The notes beneath the pieces are model-generated. The model did no database searches. It was not told the origin of the DNA and saw only the letters and a program-made list of their open reading frames with translations. The translations under genes and the position numbers were made by a program. Of a stretch of 64,000 nt of DNA, positions 26,301 through 34,734 are shown in pieces. Each line of letters begins with the position of its first letter. The stretch's first letter is position 1. Source of the DNA: Ensifer sp. LC163. Lineage in GTDB: Bacteria > Pseudomonadota > Alphaproteobacteria > Rhizobiales > Rhizobiaceae. The DNA lies in NCBI RefSeq assembly GCF_001695855.1, contig NZ_MBSS01000013.1, positions 1-64,000 of the forward strand, read 5' to 3'.

Positions 26301-26603
26301 ATGAATCTTACCCCGCGCGAAAAGGACAAGCTGTTGATTTCCATGGCCGCGATGGTTGCCCGCCGCCGCCTGGAGCGCGGCGTCAAGCTCAACCATCCCG
26401 AGGCGATCGCGCTGATTACCGATTTCGTCGTCGAAGGTGCGCGTGACGGTCGATCGGTCGCCGAACTGATGGAAGCGGGCGCCCATGTGATCACCCGCGC
26501 GCAGGTGATGGAGGGGATCGCGGAGATGATCCACGACATCCAGGTCGAGGCGACCTTCCCGGATGGCACCAAGCTTGTCACCGTGCACGAACCGATCCGC
26601 TGA
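26301..26603 (+). CDS. ureA: Urease gamma subunit
   Basis: A 100-residue structural subunit of urease (UreA). Typical are [20 protein letters not shown] at the start and [22 protein letters not shown] at the end. With UreB and UreC it forms the nickel enzyme that splits urea into ammonia and carbamate. Length is exact for the family. Confidence 0.97.
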   Translation: MNLTPREKDKLLISMAAMVARRRLERGVKLNHPEAIALITDFVVEGARDGRSVAELMEAGAHVITRAQVMEGIAEMIHDIQVEATFPDGTKLVTVHEPIR

Positions 26604-26615
26604 GGAGGCTGAGAG

Positions 26616-26870
26616 ATGCTGGCACTGCGCCCGAACTGCGAATGCTGCGACAAGGATCTGCCGCCCGACAGCCGCGAAGCGATGATCTGCACCTTCGAGT
26701 GCACGTTCTGCGTCGATTGTGTCGAAGGCACGCTCGGTGGCACCTGCCCCAACTGCGGCGGCGAGTTTACCCGGCGCCCGGTGCGCCCGGCCGCGCTGCT
26801 GGCGAAGTATCCGGCATCGACCGAACGGGTGCTGAAGCCGCAAGGCTGCGCCGACGCCAACGCGGCCTGA
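26616..26870 (+). CDS. DUF1272 zinc-ribbon-like protein
   Basis: An 84-residue Cys-rich protein between ureA and ureB. It has eight Cys in C-x-C-C (9-12), then C-x4-C-x2-C-x2-C and C-x2-C-G-G, a pattern matching DUF1272. It likely binds one or two zinc ions; function is unknown. It starts 12 bases after ureA with GAGGCTGAGAG as ribosome site, and ureB follows 17 bases later, so it is co-translated with urease structural genes. A role in metal handling is only a guess. Confidence 0.85.
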   Translation: MLALRPNCECCDKDLPPDSREAMICTFECTFCVDCVEGTLGGTCPNCGGEFTRRPVRPAALLAKYPASTERVLKPQGCADANAA

Positions 26871-26887
26871 CAGGGGAGAGGGAACAG

Positions 26888-27193
26888 ATGATCCCAGGGG
26901 AAATCATTGCCGCAAGCGGCGAGATCGAGCTCAACCACGGCGTCGAGACGGTGGCGATCGAGGTCTCCAACACCGGCGATCGGCCGGTGCAGGTCGGCAG
27001 CCACTATCATTTTGCCGAAACCAATGCCGGGCTCGACTTCGACCGCAGTGCGGCCCACGGCAAACGGCTCGATATTCCCGCGGGCACCGCTGTCCGCTTC
27101 GAGCCCGGACAGAAAAGACTGGTCACGCTCATTCCGCTTTCGGGCAAGCGCGAGGTTTACGGCTTCCGCCAGCAGGTCATGGGAAAGCTATAG
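26888..27193 (+). CDS. ureB: Urease beta subunit
   Basis: A 101-residue UreB. The start [16 protein letters not shown], the motif [11 protein letters not shown] and the tail [14 protein letters not shown] are family features. ATG 26888 follows GGGAGAGGGAACAG. The following lprI-like gene starts 2 bases after the stop. Confidence 0.97.
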   Translation: MIPGEIIAASGEIELNHGVETVAIEVSNTGDRPVQVGSHYHFAETNAGLDFDRSAAHGKRLDIPAGTAVRFEPGQKRLVTLIPLSGKREVYGFRQQVMGKL

Positions 27194-27195
27194 GG

Positions 27196-27618
27196 ATGAG
27201 GATGCGAACGACGCTGATCGTGGGCGCCTGGCTGCTGGTAGCCATACCGGCCCTGGCGCAGGAGGACGATGTCGATTGCGCCAATACGATGACGCAGGCG
27301 GACATGAACATCTGCTCGAACAAGGACTATGAGACGGCGGACGCCGAACTCAACAAGGTCTACAAGCAGACCGTTGCGGCGATGAAGGCCAAGGACAAGG
27401 AACTTGCCGACATCAGCGCCGACTATGTCGGTGCGGAGGAGGCGCTGAAAAAGGCGCAGCGCGCCTGGATCGGCTACCGTGACGGCCAGTGCGAGCTTGC
27501 CGGCTTCGAGGCGCGCGGCGGATCGATGGAGCCGATGCTGGTGTCCGGTTGCCTGGCGCAACTGACCACGGCACGCACCAAGGAACTCAAAGAGCTGCTC
27601 GAGCCCACGGAAAACTGA
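27196..27618 (+). CDS. LprI/DUF1311-family secreted protein
   Basis: A 140-residue protein with a signal peptide (hydrophobic residues about 6-20, likely cut after PALA-Q). The mature part has paired Cys and the DUF1311 pattern CANTMTQADMNICSNKDY-x-TADAELNKVYK, then AWIGYRDGQCELAGFEARGG. Members with this fold include the lysozyme inhibitor LprI. It is probably periplasmic and disulfide-bonded. Tight spacing (2 bases from ureB, 5 bases to the next gene) makes it part of the urease transcript, though urease is cytosolic. Confidence 0.85.
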   Translation: MRMRTTLIVGAWLLVAIPALAQEDDVDCANTMTQADMNICSNKDYETADAELNKVYKQTVAAMKAKDKELADISADYVGAEEALKKAQRAWIGYRDGQCELAGFEARGGSMEPMLVSGCLAQLTTARTKELKELLEPTEN

Positions 27619-27623
27619 CCCTG

Positions 27624-28268
27624 ATGTCTGGTCGCACCATCATGATCGTGGGGAACGGAGAGGTGCCGGAAGGTGCTGCCGCGACCATTGATGCGGCCGA
27701 TATCGTCATCCGCTTCAACGATTGTCGTTCCGTCGGCGCCGGCGGGATGAGGACCGATATCGTCGCCGTCTGCAACACGGGCCGGCCGGCGTTTGCCATG
27801 CTCGGCGGCGGGCGCTGGAAGAACAGCGCCCCGGTGCGGCAGGCGCGCGAGATCTGGAGCGTGCGATCGGCTAGGAAATTTGCTGGCCTGCGCGCGGCAT
27901 TGGCCGAAACACACCCGGACCTCGATGATTTCTGCGACGATTATACCGCCGGTTTCGAGAGTTTTGCGGCGTCGACCGGGCGGGCGCATCGGGTCATCGC
28001 CAGCGCGTCTCATGAGCGGTTGGACCGGGATTTGTCCCGGTTTGCGCCCGGGCCTTATGTGGTGCCGTCGAGCGGCATGGTGGTGATCGCCGACGTGCTG
28101 TCCGGTTTTGCGGCAGCTGATGATGATGTCGTTCTTGCCGGTTTCGGCCATGTCGGCTGGGCGTTGCATCCCTTCGCTGCCGAGCGGCAGTTCGTCGACG
28201 CCCTTGTTGCCGAAGGCCGTCTTCGTCGTCTTTCCCCTTCTTCTTCAGACTTGTCCCAAGGAGCCTGA
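27624..28268 (+). CDS. GT29 (sialyltransferase)-like protein of the urease operon
   Basis: A 214-residue protein annotated in relatives only as a urease operon accessory protein. I see three segments like the sialylmotifs of glycosyltransferase family 29: L-like (IMIVGNGEV, then [12 protein letters not shown], residues 6-33), S-like ([14 protein letters not shown], then VVLAGFG, 147-175) and VS-like His182-x4-Glu187 in HPFAAERQF. The spacing and order match. No signal peptide or TM helix is evident, so it should be cytosolic. It has no known role in nickel assembly. It lies 5 bases after the LprI-like gene and 4 bases before ureC, whose ribosome site AAGGAG is inside its 3' end. Confidence 0.7.
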   Translation: MSGRTIMIVGNGEVPEGAAATIDAADIVIRFNDCRSVGAGGMRTDIVAVCNTGRPAFAMLGGGRWKNSAPVRQAREIWSVRSARKFAGLRAALAETHPDLDDFCDDYTAGFESFAASTGRAHRVIASASHERLDRDLSRFAPGPYVVPSSGMVVIADVLSGFAAADDDVVLAGFGHVGWALHPFAAERQFVDALVAEGRLRRLSPSSSDLSQGA

Positions 28269-28272
28269 GCCC

Positions 28273-29985
28273 ATGCCCTACAAGATGTCGCGCGCGGCCT
28301 ATGCCAACATGTTCGGCCCGACGGTCGGCGACAAGGTTCGGCTCGCCGACACGGAGCTGTTCATCGAGGTGGAGAAGGACTTCACCACCTATGGCGAGGA
28401 GGTGAAATTCGGCGGCGGCAAGGTTATCCGCGACGGCATGGGGCAAAGCCAGGTGACGCGCGCGGCGGGTGCCGTCGACACGGTGATCACCAACGCGCTG
28501 ATCGTCGACCACTGGGGCATCGTCAAGGCGGATATCGGGCTGAGGGGCGGGCGCATCGCGGCGATCGGCAAGGCCGGCAATCCCGATATGCAGCCTGGTG
28601 TGACGATCATCGTCGGCCCCGGCACCGAGGTGATTGCCGGGGAGGGCAAGATCGTTACGGCCGGCGGCATGGACAGCCACATCCACTTCATCTGCCCGCA
28701 GCAGATCGAGGAAGCACTGATGAGCGGGCTCACCTGTATGCTCGGCGGCGGCACGGGACCTGCGCATGGGACGCTCGCAACCACCTGCACGCCCGGCCCC
28801 TGGCATCTTGCCCGCATGATCGAGGCGGCGGACGCCTTCCCGATGAACCTTGCCTTTGCCGGCAAAGGCAATGCCTCGTTGCCGGGCGCGCTTGTCGAGA
28901 TGGTGCTTGCGGGCGCGACGTCGCTGAAGCTGCATGAGGACTGGGGCTCGACACCGGCTGCCGTCGACTGCTGCCTTGGTGTTGCCGACGAATACGACGT
29001 GCAGGTGATGATCCACACCGATACGCTGAACGAGAGCGGTTCCGTCGAGGACACGATCGCGGCGATCAAGGGCCGCACGATTCATGCCTTCCACACGGAA
29101 GGTGCAGGTGGAGGCCATGCGCCCGACATCATCAAGATCTGCGGCCAGCCGAACGTCATTCCGTCGTCGACCAACCCGACACGGCCCTACACCAAGAACA
29201 CGCTGGCCGAACACCTCGACATGCTGATGGTCTGCCATCACCTGTCGCCATCGATCCCCGAGGATATCGCTTTCGCCGAAAGCCGGATCCGCAAGGAGAC
29301 GATCGCCGCCGAAGACATCCTGCATGACATCGGCGCCTTCTCGATCATCTCGTCGGACAGCCAGGCGATGGGGCGCGTCGGCGAGGTGGCGATCCGCACC
29401 TGGCAGACGGCCGACAAGATGAAGCGCCAGCGCGGCGCACTGCCGCAGGAAACCGGCGACAACGACAATTTCCGGGTCAAGCGCTATATCGCCAAATACA
29501 CCATCAACCCGGCGATCGCCCATGGCCTCAGCCATGAGATCGGTTCGCTCGAAGTCGGCAAGCGAGCCGACCTTGTCATCTGGAACCCGGCCTTCTTCGG
29601 CGTGAAGCCCGACATGGTGCTGATCGGCGGAACGATCGCCGCGGCACCGATGGGCGATCCCAACGCCTCCATCCCGACGCCGCAGCCGGTGCACTACCGG
29701 CCAATGTTCGGCGCCTATGGCAAGAGCCGCACGAATTCCTCCGTCACCTTCGTATCGCAGGCCTCGCTCGATGCAGGTTTGGCCGCCAAGCTCGGCGTCG
29801 CCAAGCAACTCGTTGCCGTCAAGAACACCCGGGGCGGTATCGGCAAGGCGTCGATGATCCACAACAACCTGACCCCGCATGTGGAGGTCGATCCGGAGAC
29901 CTACGAAGTGCGCGCCGACGGCGAGCTTCTCACCTGCGAGCCGGCGACGGTTCTGCCGATGGCGCAGCGCTATTTCCTGTTCTGA
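28273..29985 (+). CDS. ureC: Urease alpha (catalytic) subunit
   Basis: A 570-residue catalytic subunit. All nickel-site elements are present: HIHFICPQQ (two His, about 136/138), the carbamylated Lys in KLHEDWG (about 219), HTDTLNESG (about 248), [12 protein letters not shown] (about 274), the flap His in MVCHHL (about 322) and Asp in SSDSQAMGR (about 362). The C-terminus PMAQRYFLF is universal. ATG 28273 gives standard length. The enzyme hydrolyses urea; ureD, E, F and G assemble its two nickel ions. Confidence 0.98.
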   Translation: MPYKMSRAAYANMFGPTVGDKVRLADTELFIEVEKDFTTYGEEVKFGGGKVIRDGMGQSQVTRAAGAVDTVITNALIVDHWGIVKADIGLRGGRIAAIGKAGNPDMQPGVTIIVGPGTEVIAGEGKIVTAGGMDSHIHFICPQQIEEALMSGLTCMLGGGTGPAHGTLATTCTPGPWHLARMIEAADAFPMNLAFAGKGNASLPGALVEMVLAGATSLKLHEDWGSTPAAVDCCLGVADEYDVQVMIHTDTLNESGSVEDTIAAIKGRTIHAFHTEGAGGGHAPDIIKICGQPNVIPSSTNPTRPYTKNTLAEHLDMLMVCHHLSPSIPEDIAFAESRIRKETIAAEDILHDIGAFSIISSDSQAMGRVGEVAIRTWQTADKMKRQRGALPQETGDNDNFRVKRYIAKYTINPAIAHGLSHEIGSLEVGKRADLVIWNPAFFGVKPDMVLIGGTIAAAPMGDPNASIPTPQPVHYRPMFGAYGKSRTNSSVTFVSQASLDAGLAAKLGVAKQLVAVKNTRGGIGKASMIHNNLTPHVEVDPETYEVRADGELLTCEPATVLPMAQRYFLF

Positions 29986-29998
29986 GCCGCAAACGACA

Positions 29999-30700
29999 TT
30001 GTCTCGAAAAAGCGGGATCTGGCGGGTCCTCAAGTGGACCGCGTATGGCGTGTCGGCACTTATCCTGGCTGCCGTTCTCGGGACGGTCGTCCCGCGACCG
30101 CTGCTGCCGAACACGGCCACGGCCGCGGCGGTTGTGTCGGCTGCCGCCGGCGAGCGTATCCTGATCCTTTCCGGTCCGATCCACACCGATATCGCCATTC
30201 CGCTCAATGAAGAGACCCGTGCTCGGTTCGCCTTCGCAGGCGAGGCGGGCGTGCCGCTTGATCATCCGGAGGCGCGATGGCTGATCTTCGGCTGGGGCGG
30301 CCGTTCGTTCTATCTGGAAACGCCGACATGGTCGGAACTGAAGCCGATGCCGGTCGTAAGGGCGCTGACGCTCGACCGCTCGGTCATGCATGTGGATATC
30401 GCCGGGGCGATCGTCGAACCCCAGCCTTCGGTCGAAAGCGTCGATCTCGAGCGTGCCGAGTTCGAGAAGCTCATGACGTTCATCTCTGAAAGCTTTGCCA
30501 GGAACGGCAGCGCCGTCGTTCCGGTCGAGGGCTTTTCCTATGGCTATGCCGACCGCTTCTTTGAGGCGGAGGGCACGTTCAATGCGCTGTTCGGATGCAA
30601 CACCTGGACGGCGCAGGCTCTGAGAGAAGCCGGATTGCAGACGGGGTTCTGGAGCCCTTTACCTTCCACCCTCGGCCTGTCCTTGCTGCTCCACAACTGA
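29999..30700 (+). CDS. TIGR02117/DUF2459 family membrane-anchored protein
   Basis: A 233-residue protein with one N-terminal TM segment (about 10-28) and a periplasmic domain with ILILSGPIHTDIAIPL, WLIFGWGGRSFYLETPTW, VIPVEGFSYGYADRFFEAEG-like and FGCNTWTAQALREAG segments. These resemble the family TIGR02117, known for occurring beside urease genes; its function is unknown. The conserved His, Tyr and Cys-Asn-Thr might be catalytic (NlpC/P60-like architecture is possible). The start is taken as TTG 29999, 14 bases after ureC, for lack of an upstream ATG; it is not certain. Confidence 0.75.
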   Translation: MSRKSGIWRVLKWTAYGVSALILAAVLGTVVPRPLLPNTATAAAVVSAAAGERILILSGPIHTDIAIPLNEETRARFAFAGEAGVPLDHPEARWLIFGWGGRSFYLETPTWSELKPMPVVRALTLDRSVMHVDIAGAIVEPQPSVESVDLERAEFEKLMTFISESFARNGSAVVPVEGFSYGYADRFFEAEGTFNALFGCNTWTAQALREAGLQTGFWSPLPSTLGLSLLLHN

Positions 30701-30732
30701 GACATTGTCGAGCTTGATGCGACACTATCACA

Positions 30733-30753
30733 GGCATGCGTCGGCCGCATGCC
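30733..30753. other. Perfect 8-bp hairpin before the peroxiredoxin gene
   Basis: GGCATGCG (30733-30740), loop TCGGC, CGCATGCC (30746-30753). It sits 33 bases after the TIGR02117-family stop. Without a T run it is a weak terminator candidate or an operator; the region up to 30892 probably holds the peroxiredoxin promoter. Confidence 0.4.
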
Positions 30754-30892
30754 TGCCATGCGCGGGCGTGAATCGAAGCCTTTCGTGCTGCACCGCAGCG
30801 GAATTTCCGGTAGGAAGCGGGCTGATATTTCCGATCACGACTGTTCTCCCAAGACCGCTCGCGATCGAGTGCCTGCACTGAAGGAGATGACC

Positions 30893-31432
30893 ATGCTCGG
30901 CAGAAAAGTACCCTCCGTAACGTTCCGCACCCGCGTTCGCGATGAAGCCGTCGGCGGCTCCAACCCGTTCCGTTGGCAGGACGTTTCCTCCGACGACTAT
31001 TTCGCCGGCAAGCGCGTCGTGCTGTTCTCGCTTCCGGGCGCCTTCACGCCCACCTGCTCGACCTTCCAGCTGCCCGACTTCGAAAAGCTGACGGCCGAAT
31101 TCCGCGCCGAAGGTGTTGACGAAATCTATTGCATCTCGGTCAACGACGCCTTCGTGATGAACGCCTGGGGCAAGTCGCAGAACCTCGCAAACGTCAAACT
31201 GATCCCGGATGGTTCGGGCGAGTTCACCCGCAAGATGGGCATGCTCGTTGCCAAGGACAATCTCGGTTTCGGCATGCGCTCCTGGCGCTACGCTGCCGTC
31301 GTCAACAACGGTGTCGTCGAGCAGTGGTTCGAGGAAGAAGGCTATTCCGACAATTGCGACAGCGATCCCTACGGCGTTTCCTCGCCGCAGAACATTCTCG
31401 AAACGCTGAAGTCGCAGAAGCTCGCAGCCTGA
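30893..31432 (+). CDS. Peroxiredoxin (Prx5/AhpE-like, glutaredoxin- or GSH-dependent type)
   Basis: A 179-residue thiol peroxidase that reduces hydroperoxides. The peroxidatic Cys55 lies in PGAFTPTCSTFQLP. Two more Cys (80, 155) are present; Cys155 in YSDNCDSDPYGVSSP may resolve. Family features are FSLPGAFTPTC and SVNDAFVMNAWG. ATG 30893 lies 6 bases after AAGGAG; the in-frame ATG at 30887 is too close to it. It has its own 5' region and a strong terminator, so it is likely an independent unit inserted in the urease cluster. Confidence 0.9.
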   Translation: MLGRKVPSVTFRTRVRDEAVGGSNPFRWQDVSSDDYFAGKRVVLFSLPGAFTPTCSTFQLPDFEKLTAEFRAEGVDEIYCISVNDAFVMNAWGKSQNLANVKLIPDGSGEFTRKMGMLVAKDNLGFGMRSWRYAAVVNNGVVEQWFEEEGYSDNCDSDPYGVSSPQNILETLKSQKLAA

Positions 31433-31460
31433 TCAGGCCGACGGACGGATCGTTTTTTGA

Positions 31461-31490
31461 AACCCCGGTGCTAGCGCCGGGGTTTTTTCT
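31461..31490 (+). terminator. Strong terminator after the peroxiredoxin gene
   Basis: AACCCCGG (31461-31468) pairs with CCGGGGTT (31477-31484), inner loop TGCTAGCG partly paired, followed by TTTT. ureEFG lie beyond it, so unless read-through occurs they need a promoter between here and 31528. Confidence 0.85.
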
Positions 31491-31527
31491 TGCTACACTG
31501 CCTGATGAAAAAGATGTCGAGGGTTCA

Positions 31528-31824
31528 ATGGTTTACATTATCGCATATCTGACGGCTCACCCGGGCAAGGGCGCCGAGGTCGTGTCGCTCGCAGGTCCGT
31601 TGATCGAGGCGACGCGACGGGAATCGGGCTGCATCAGCTACGATCTCTATCAGAAGCCAGCCGAGCCCGATGCTTTGGTGTTCGTTGAAACCTGGAAGGA
31701 CAAGGAAGCAGTCGACGCCCATTTCGCCGAGCCGCATCTGAAGGCTTTCCAGGCGGCAATGGCGGACCTGCTGGTCGAGGCGCGCATCGAGCTCGTTCAC
31801 CCGGAAAAGATCGAGGTGCTCTGA
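31528..31824 (+). CDS. Antibiotic biosynthesis monooxygenase (ABM) domain protein
   Basis: A 98-residue single-domain protein of the ABM/YgiN-like ferredoxin-fold superfamily. It has [53 protein letters not shown]. Members form dimers and include quinol monooxygenases and heme-degrading enzymes; the ligand here is unknown. ureE begins one base after its stop, so it is co-translated with ureEFG. GAGGG lies before the ATG. Confidence 0.82.
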   Translation: MVYIIAYLTAHPGKGAEVVSLAGPLIEATRRESGCISYDLYQKPAEPDALVFVETWKDKEAVDAHFAEPHLKAFQAAMADLLVEARIELVHPEKIEVL

Positions 31825-31825
31825 C

Positions 31826-32302
31826 ATGCCCTATCGTTCGACCGAGGTGCTTTCGCCGGGACCCAAGGACAAGGCGCCATTGCACAGCGTCGCCTTGGCC
31901 CATGATGCACGGCATCTGCGCCGCAAGCTACTGCATCTCGAGAACGACGATGTGGTCATGCTTGATCTGAAGGAAGCGGTAATGCTGGCCGACGGCGACC
32001 TGCTGGTGCTGGAAGGCGGCGGCTATATCGGCATCGTCGCGGCACCCGAAGCGCTTTACGAGATCCGCCCGCGCGATCCACTGCATCTCGTCGAACTGGC
32101 CTGGCATTTGGGCAACCGCCACTTGCCCGCACAGATCGAGCCGAACCGCATTCTGATCACCCGCGATCCGGTCATTCGGGCGATGCTCGAGGGGCTGGGC
32201 GCCACGGTCGTCGATGTCTCCGAGCCGTTCCATCCGCTGCGCGGCGCCTATCACGCGGCCGCCGGTCACGATCACGGCCATCACCACCATCACCATGGCT
32301 GA
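31826..32302 (+). CDS. ureE: Urease accessory protein UreE
   Basis: A 158-residue nickel chaperone. It has the UreE core ([38 protein letters not shown] with the conserved His at the dimer interface) and a natural His-rich tail [11 protein letters not shown] that should store nickel. The tail codons overlap the ureF start, so the two are translationally coupled. Confidence 0.95.
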   Translation: MPYRSTEVLSPGPKDKAPLHSVALAHDARHLRRKLLHLENDDVVMLDLKEAVMLADGDLLVLEGGGYIGIVAAPEALYEIRPRDPLHLVELAWHLGNRHLPAQIEPNRILITRDPVIRAMLEGLGATVVDVSEPFHPLRGAYHAAAGHDHGHHHHHHG

Positions 32303-32966
32303 ACGGGTCGATACGCAAGCGCTGCTTCGCCTCGTGACCTGGCTGTCGCCGGCCTTCCCCGTCGGTGCCTTCTCCTATTCGAACGGGTTGGAACAGGCGG
32401 TTCACGACGGCCATGTCCCCGATGCCGAAAGCCTGCGACTGTGGCTGGAGACGCTTCTTTGCCACGGCTCCGGCTGGAACGATGCGGTGCTGCTTGGCGA
32501 AGCCTATCGAGCCTTCGATGAGCCAGCGCGGCTTCAATCCGTCATCGAGCTTGCCGAGGCGATGGCGGCAAGCCGTGAGCGGCACATGGAAACCATGTTG
32601 CAGGGCGAGGCTTTTCTCGCAGCAGCGCGGCATTGGCCGCATCCTGTCTTCGAAGCACTCGGAGACACCGTCGCCTATCCCGTCGCAGTTGGTGCAGTCG
32701 CGGGTGCGCACTGCACAGGCCTCGAGCCGGCGATCGCCGCCTATCTCAATGCATCCGTTTCGAATGCGGTATCGGTGGCGATCCGCTGCGGCGTCACCGG
32801 CCAGCGCGACGGGGTCGGTTTGATCGCAGGACTTGAACCGACGATTGCTGCAGTGGCGCGCGAAGCGGAGGCTGCATCGCTGGAAAACCTTGGCTCGGCC
32901 ACGATAACAGCCGATATTTCATCTCTCAGGCACGAGACCCTGCATTCACGGCTTTTCCGCTCCTGA
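32295..32966 (+). CDS. ureF: Urease accessory protein UreF
   Basis: A 223-residue all-helical accessory protein that bridges UreD and UreG and gates GTP-dependent urease activation. Typical are [21 protein letters not shown] near the start and the C-terminal [13 protein letters not shown]. The start is ATG 32295, inside the His codons of ureE (8-base overlap); in-frame codons further upstream encode no family sequence. Length is normal. Confidence 0.95.
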   Translation: MAERVDTQALLRLVTWLSPAFPVGAFSYSNGLEQAVHDGHVPDAESLRLWLETLLCHGSGWNDAVLLGEAYRAFDEPARLQSVIELAEAMAASRERHMETMLQGEAFLAAARHWPHPVFEALGDTVAYPVAVGAVAGAHCTGLEPAIAAYLNASVSNAVSVAIRCGVTGQRDGVGLIAGLEPTIAAVAREAEAASLENLGSATITADISSLRHETLHSRLFRS

Positions 32967-32996
32967 GCGTGAGCGCCGCCTCGAAAGGAACGTCAC

Positions 32997-33608
<612 letters not shown>

Positions 33609-33695
33609 GGCCGCGCGCCGACAGGCTTGAACCGAGACCACTGTGAGGAATTCTCGTCCACCGTTGTCACACGGGATTACGACCCGCTTCGGTGC

Positions 33696-33801
33696 TACTG
33701 CATAATTCCTTAAATCGGAATCGATTTAAGGACAAAATTATGCAGCAACTCAAAGTGTTACAGCGACCTTTGCGCGTCTAAATAGATGCGCGGCGCTATA
33801 G
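33696..33801 (+). repeat. Structured two-hairpin repeat, copy 1
   Basis: Stem 1: CTGCATAATTCCTTAAATCG (33698-33717), loop GAAT, CGATTTAAGG (33722-33731), 4-base bulge ACAA, AATTATGCAG (33736-33745): 20 paired bases. Then CAGCGACCTTTGCGC leads into stem 2: GCGCGTCT (33772-33779), loop AAAT, AGATGCGC (33784-33791, one G-U pair). Copy 2 is at 39688-39792. The ATG inside (33740) opens a 13-codon frame that copy 2 breaks after 4 codons, so it is not a gene. I recognise the type as widespread in Rhizobium/Sinorhizobium genomes; an RNA function is not shown. Confidence 0.75.
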
Positions 33802-33802
33802 G

Positions 33803-33890
33803 GCATGTCCAGGAAAAGTGCGAAGCGGCTTTCCGTCAGGAAGTGCGTAAAAACAAAGAGATAGAGCGTTTCTGCGACTCCGTCTAAGGC
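33803..33890 (+). repeat. Rhizobial intergenic repeat (AGGAAAAGTGCGAAGCGGCT type)
   Basis: The block GTCCAGGAAAAGTGCGAAGC, GGCTTTCCGTCAGGAAGTGC, GTAAAAACAAAGAGATAGAG has the internal inverted parts GGAAAAG and CTTTCC. A gapped relative lies at 839-895 on the other strand and a more distant one at 56875-56922. It is directly attached to the structured repeat, as expected of mosaic elements. Confidence 0.6.
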
Positions 33891-33918
33891 GGAAGCGCTC
33901 CAGGTCCGGTTGCGGCCG

Positions 33919-34599
33919 CTAGAAGCGCTCCAGGGCCTGGCGGTCGTGGATCTCGATCATGCGGCCCTTGACGGTGACGCCCGAGCGGCGAAGGGCAGAA
34001 AAGGCGCGCGAAAGTGCCTCGGGTGCCAGGCCCAGCTTGCCGGCCAGCACGTTCTTCTGGAACGGCAGCCTGAACGAGAAGGTTGTCGAGCCATCGGGGC
34101 AGTGGCCGAGTATGTAGCTCGCGACGCGCTGCGGCGCTGTCAGGAGACGGTCCTCGGCCAGGCAATCCTCGGCCATCTGGCCGTGACGGCAGAGCAGTTC
34201 CATCAGCGCCTGGGCGATATCCGGATGCTGCTCGGCAAGCCTGCGCAGGTTCCGGCTGTCGAGCCGGGCAATCATCGAGGACCCGATCGCTTGCGCATTG
34301 GCGGTGGCGCGGTTGCCGAGGAACATCGCGTTCTCGCCGAAAATCTCACCCCTGGGAAAGACGGCGATGTCGGCTTCGCGCCCATCCTTGCCGAGCCGAT
34401 AGACGCGCGCGAGGCCGGACAACACGCAGAAGACACTGTCCACTGGCTCATCCTGGTGAAACAGAATATCGTGTTCCTCGTGGTTGGAAACGACCGCGCC
34501 TTCGAGAATGGCATCGGATGCCGCTGCCGACAGCTTCTCAAAAAAGCGAGAGCCCAGCAGAACCGCTTTGTCATTCGAGTTCAATCGCAAGGTCTTCAT
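33919..34599 (-). CDS. Crp/Fnr-family transcriptional regulator (no Fe-S cysteines)
   Basis: A 226-residue regulator. It has an N-terminal cyclic-nucleotide-binding-like beta roll (VFCVLSGLARVYRLGKDGRE, FPRGEIFGENAMFLGN, about 58-95), a dimer helix and a C-terminal winged helix-turn-helix with KNVLAGKLGLAPEALSRAFSALRRSGV (about 182-208). It lacks the N-terminal Cys cluster of oxygen-sensing FNR, so it is nearer to DNR/NnrR or FixK-like regulators of nitrogen-oxide or microoxic genes. ATG 34599 was chosen by alignment; an upstream in-frame start adds 25 residues. An FNR-type box lies 58-71 bases upstream. Confidence 0.88.
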   Translation of the reverse strand: MKTLRLNSNDKAVLLGSRFFEKLSAAASDAILEGAVVSNHEEHDILFHQDEPVDSVFCVLSGLARVYRLGKDGREADIAVFPRGEIFGENAMFLGNRATANAQAIGSSMIARLDSRNLRRLAEQHPDIAQALMELLCRHGQMAEDCLAEDRLLTAPQRVASYILGHCPDGSTTFSFRLPFQKNVLAGKLGLAPEALSRAFSALRRSGVTVKGRMIEIHDRQALERF

Positions 34600-34656
34600 C
34601 ACACCGGCCCTGAGTAAACGTCTAGTCTCAGGATAACCGGGCTTTTGAAACGTAAA

Positions 34657-34670
34657 TTGACCTCGATCAA
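34657..34670 (-). promoter_or_regulatory. FNR/FixK-type box upstream of the Crp/Fnr gene
   Basis: TTGACCTCGATCAA is a full match to TTGA-N6-TCAA, including the common C and A next to the half-sites. It is centred about 64 bases before the regulator start codon on the minus strand, where it could serve autoregulation or activation by another FNR/FixK protein. It is also within 90 bases of the terminator of the RND operon. Confidence 0.6.
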
Positions 34671-34680
34671 ACAATTCCTA

Positions 34681-34710
34681 CAAAAAAAGCCCGCACCGGT
34701 GGGTGCGGGC
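34681..34710 (-). terminator. Terminator of the RND pump/adaptor operon
   Basis: On the minus strand: GCCCGCACC, loop CACC, GGTGCGGGC, then TTTTTTTG. It lies 25 bases after the pump gene stop (34735). The perfect 9-bp stem and seven T make this a clear rho-independent terminator. Confidence 0.88.
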
Positions 34711-34734
34711 CGATTGTCAGGTGATTTGTGCCGG

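Larger units (their letters stand above)
33609..33918. other. Intergenic region made mostly of rhizobial repeats
   Basis: No gene. It holds a structured repeat (33696-33801) and, right after it, a second repeat type (33803-33890) whose sequence GCGAAGCGGCTTTCCGTCAG and TGCGTAAAAAC recurs in degenerate form at 839-895. The region lies between the converging ureG and Crp/Fnr genes. Confidence 0.7.

Noticed and set aside
32270-32302. His6-like sequence that might suggest a vector tag
   Set aside because: A His-rich C-terminus is natural in UreE proteins and is followed in overlap by native ureF.
33740-33781. 13-codon frame starting ATGCAGCAACTC inside repeat copy 1
   Set aside because: Copy 2 has a stop after four codons, and no ribosome site is seen, so the conserved part is the structure, not a peptide.
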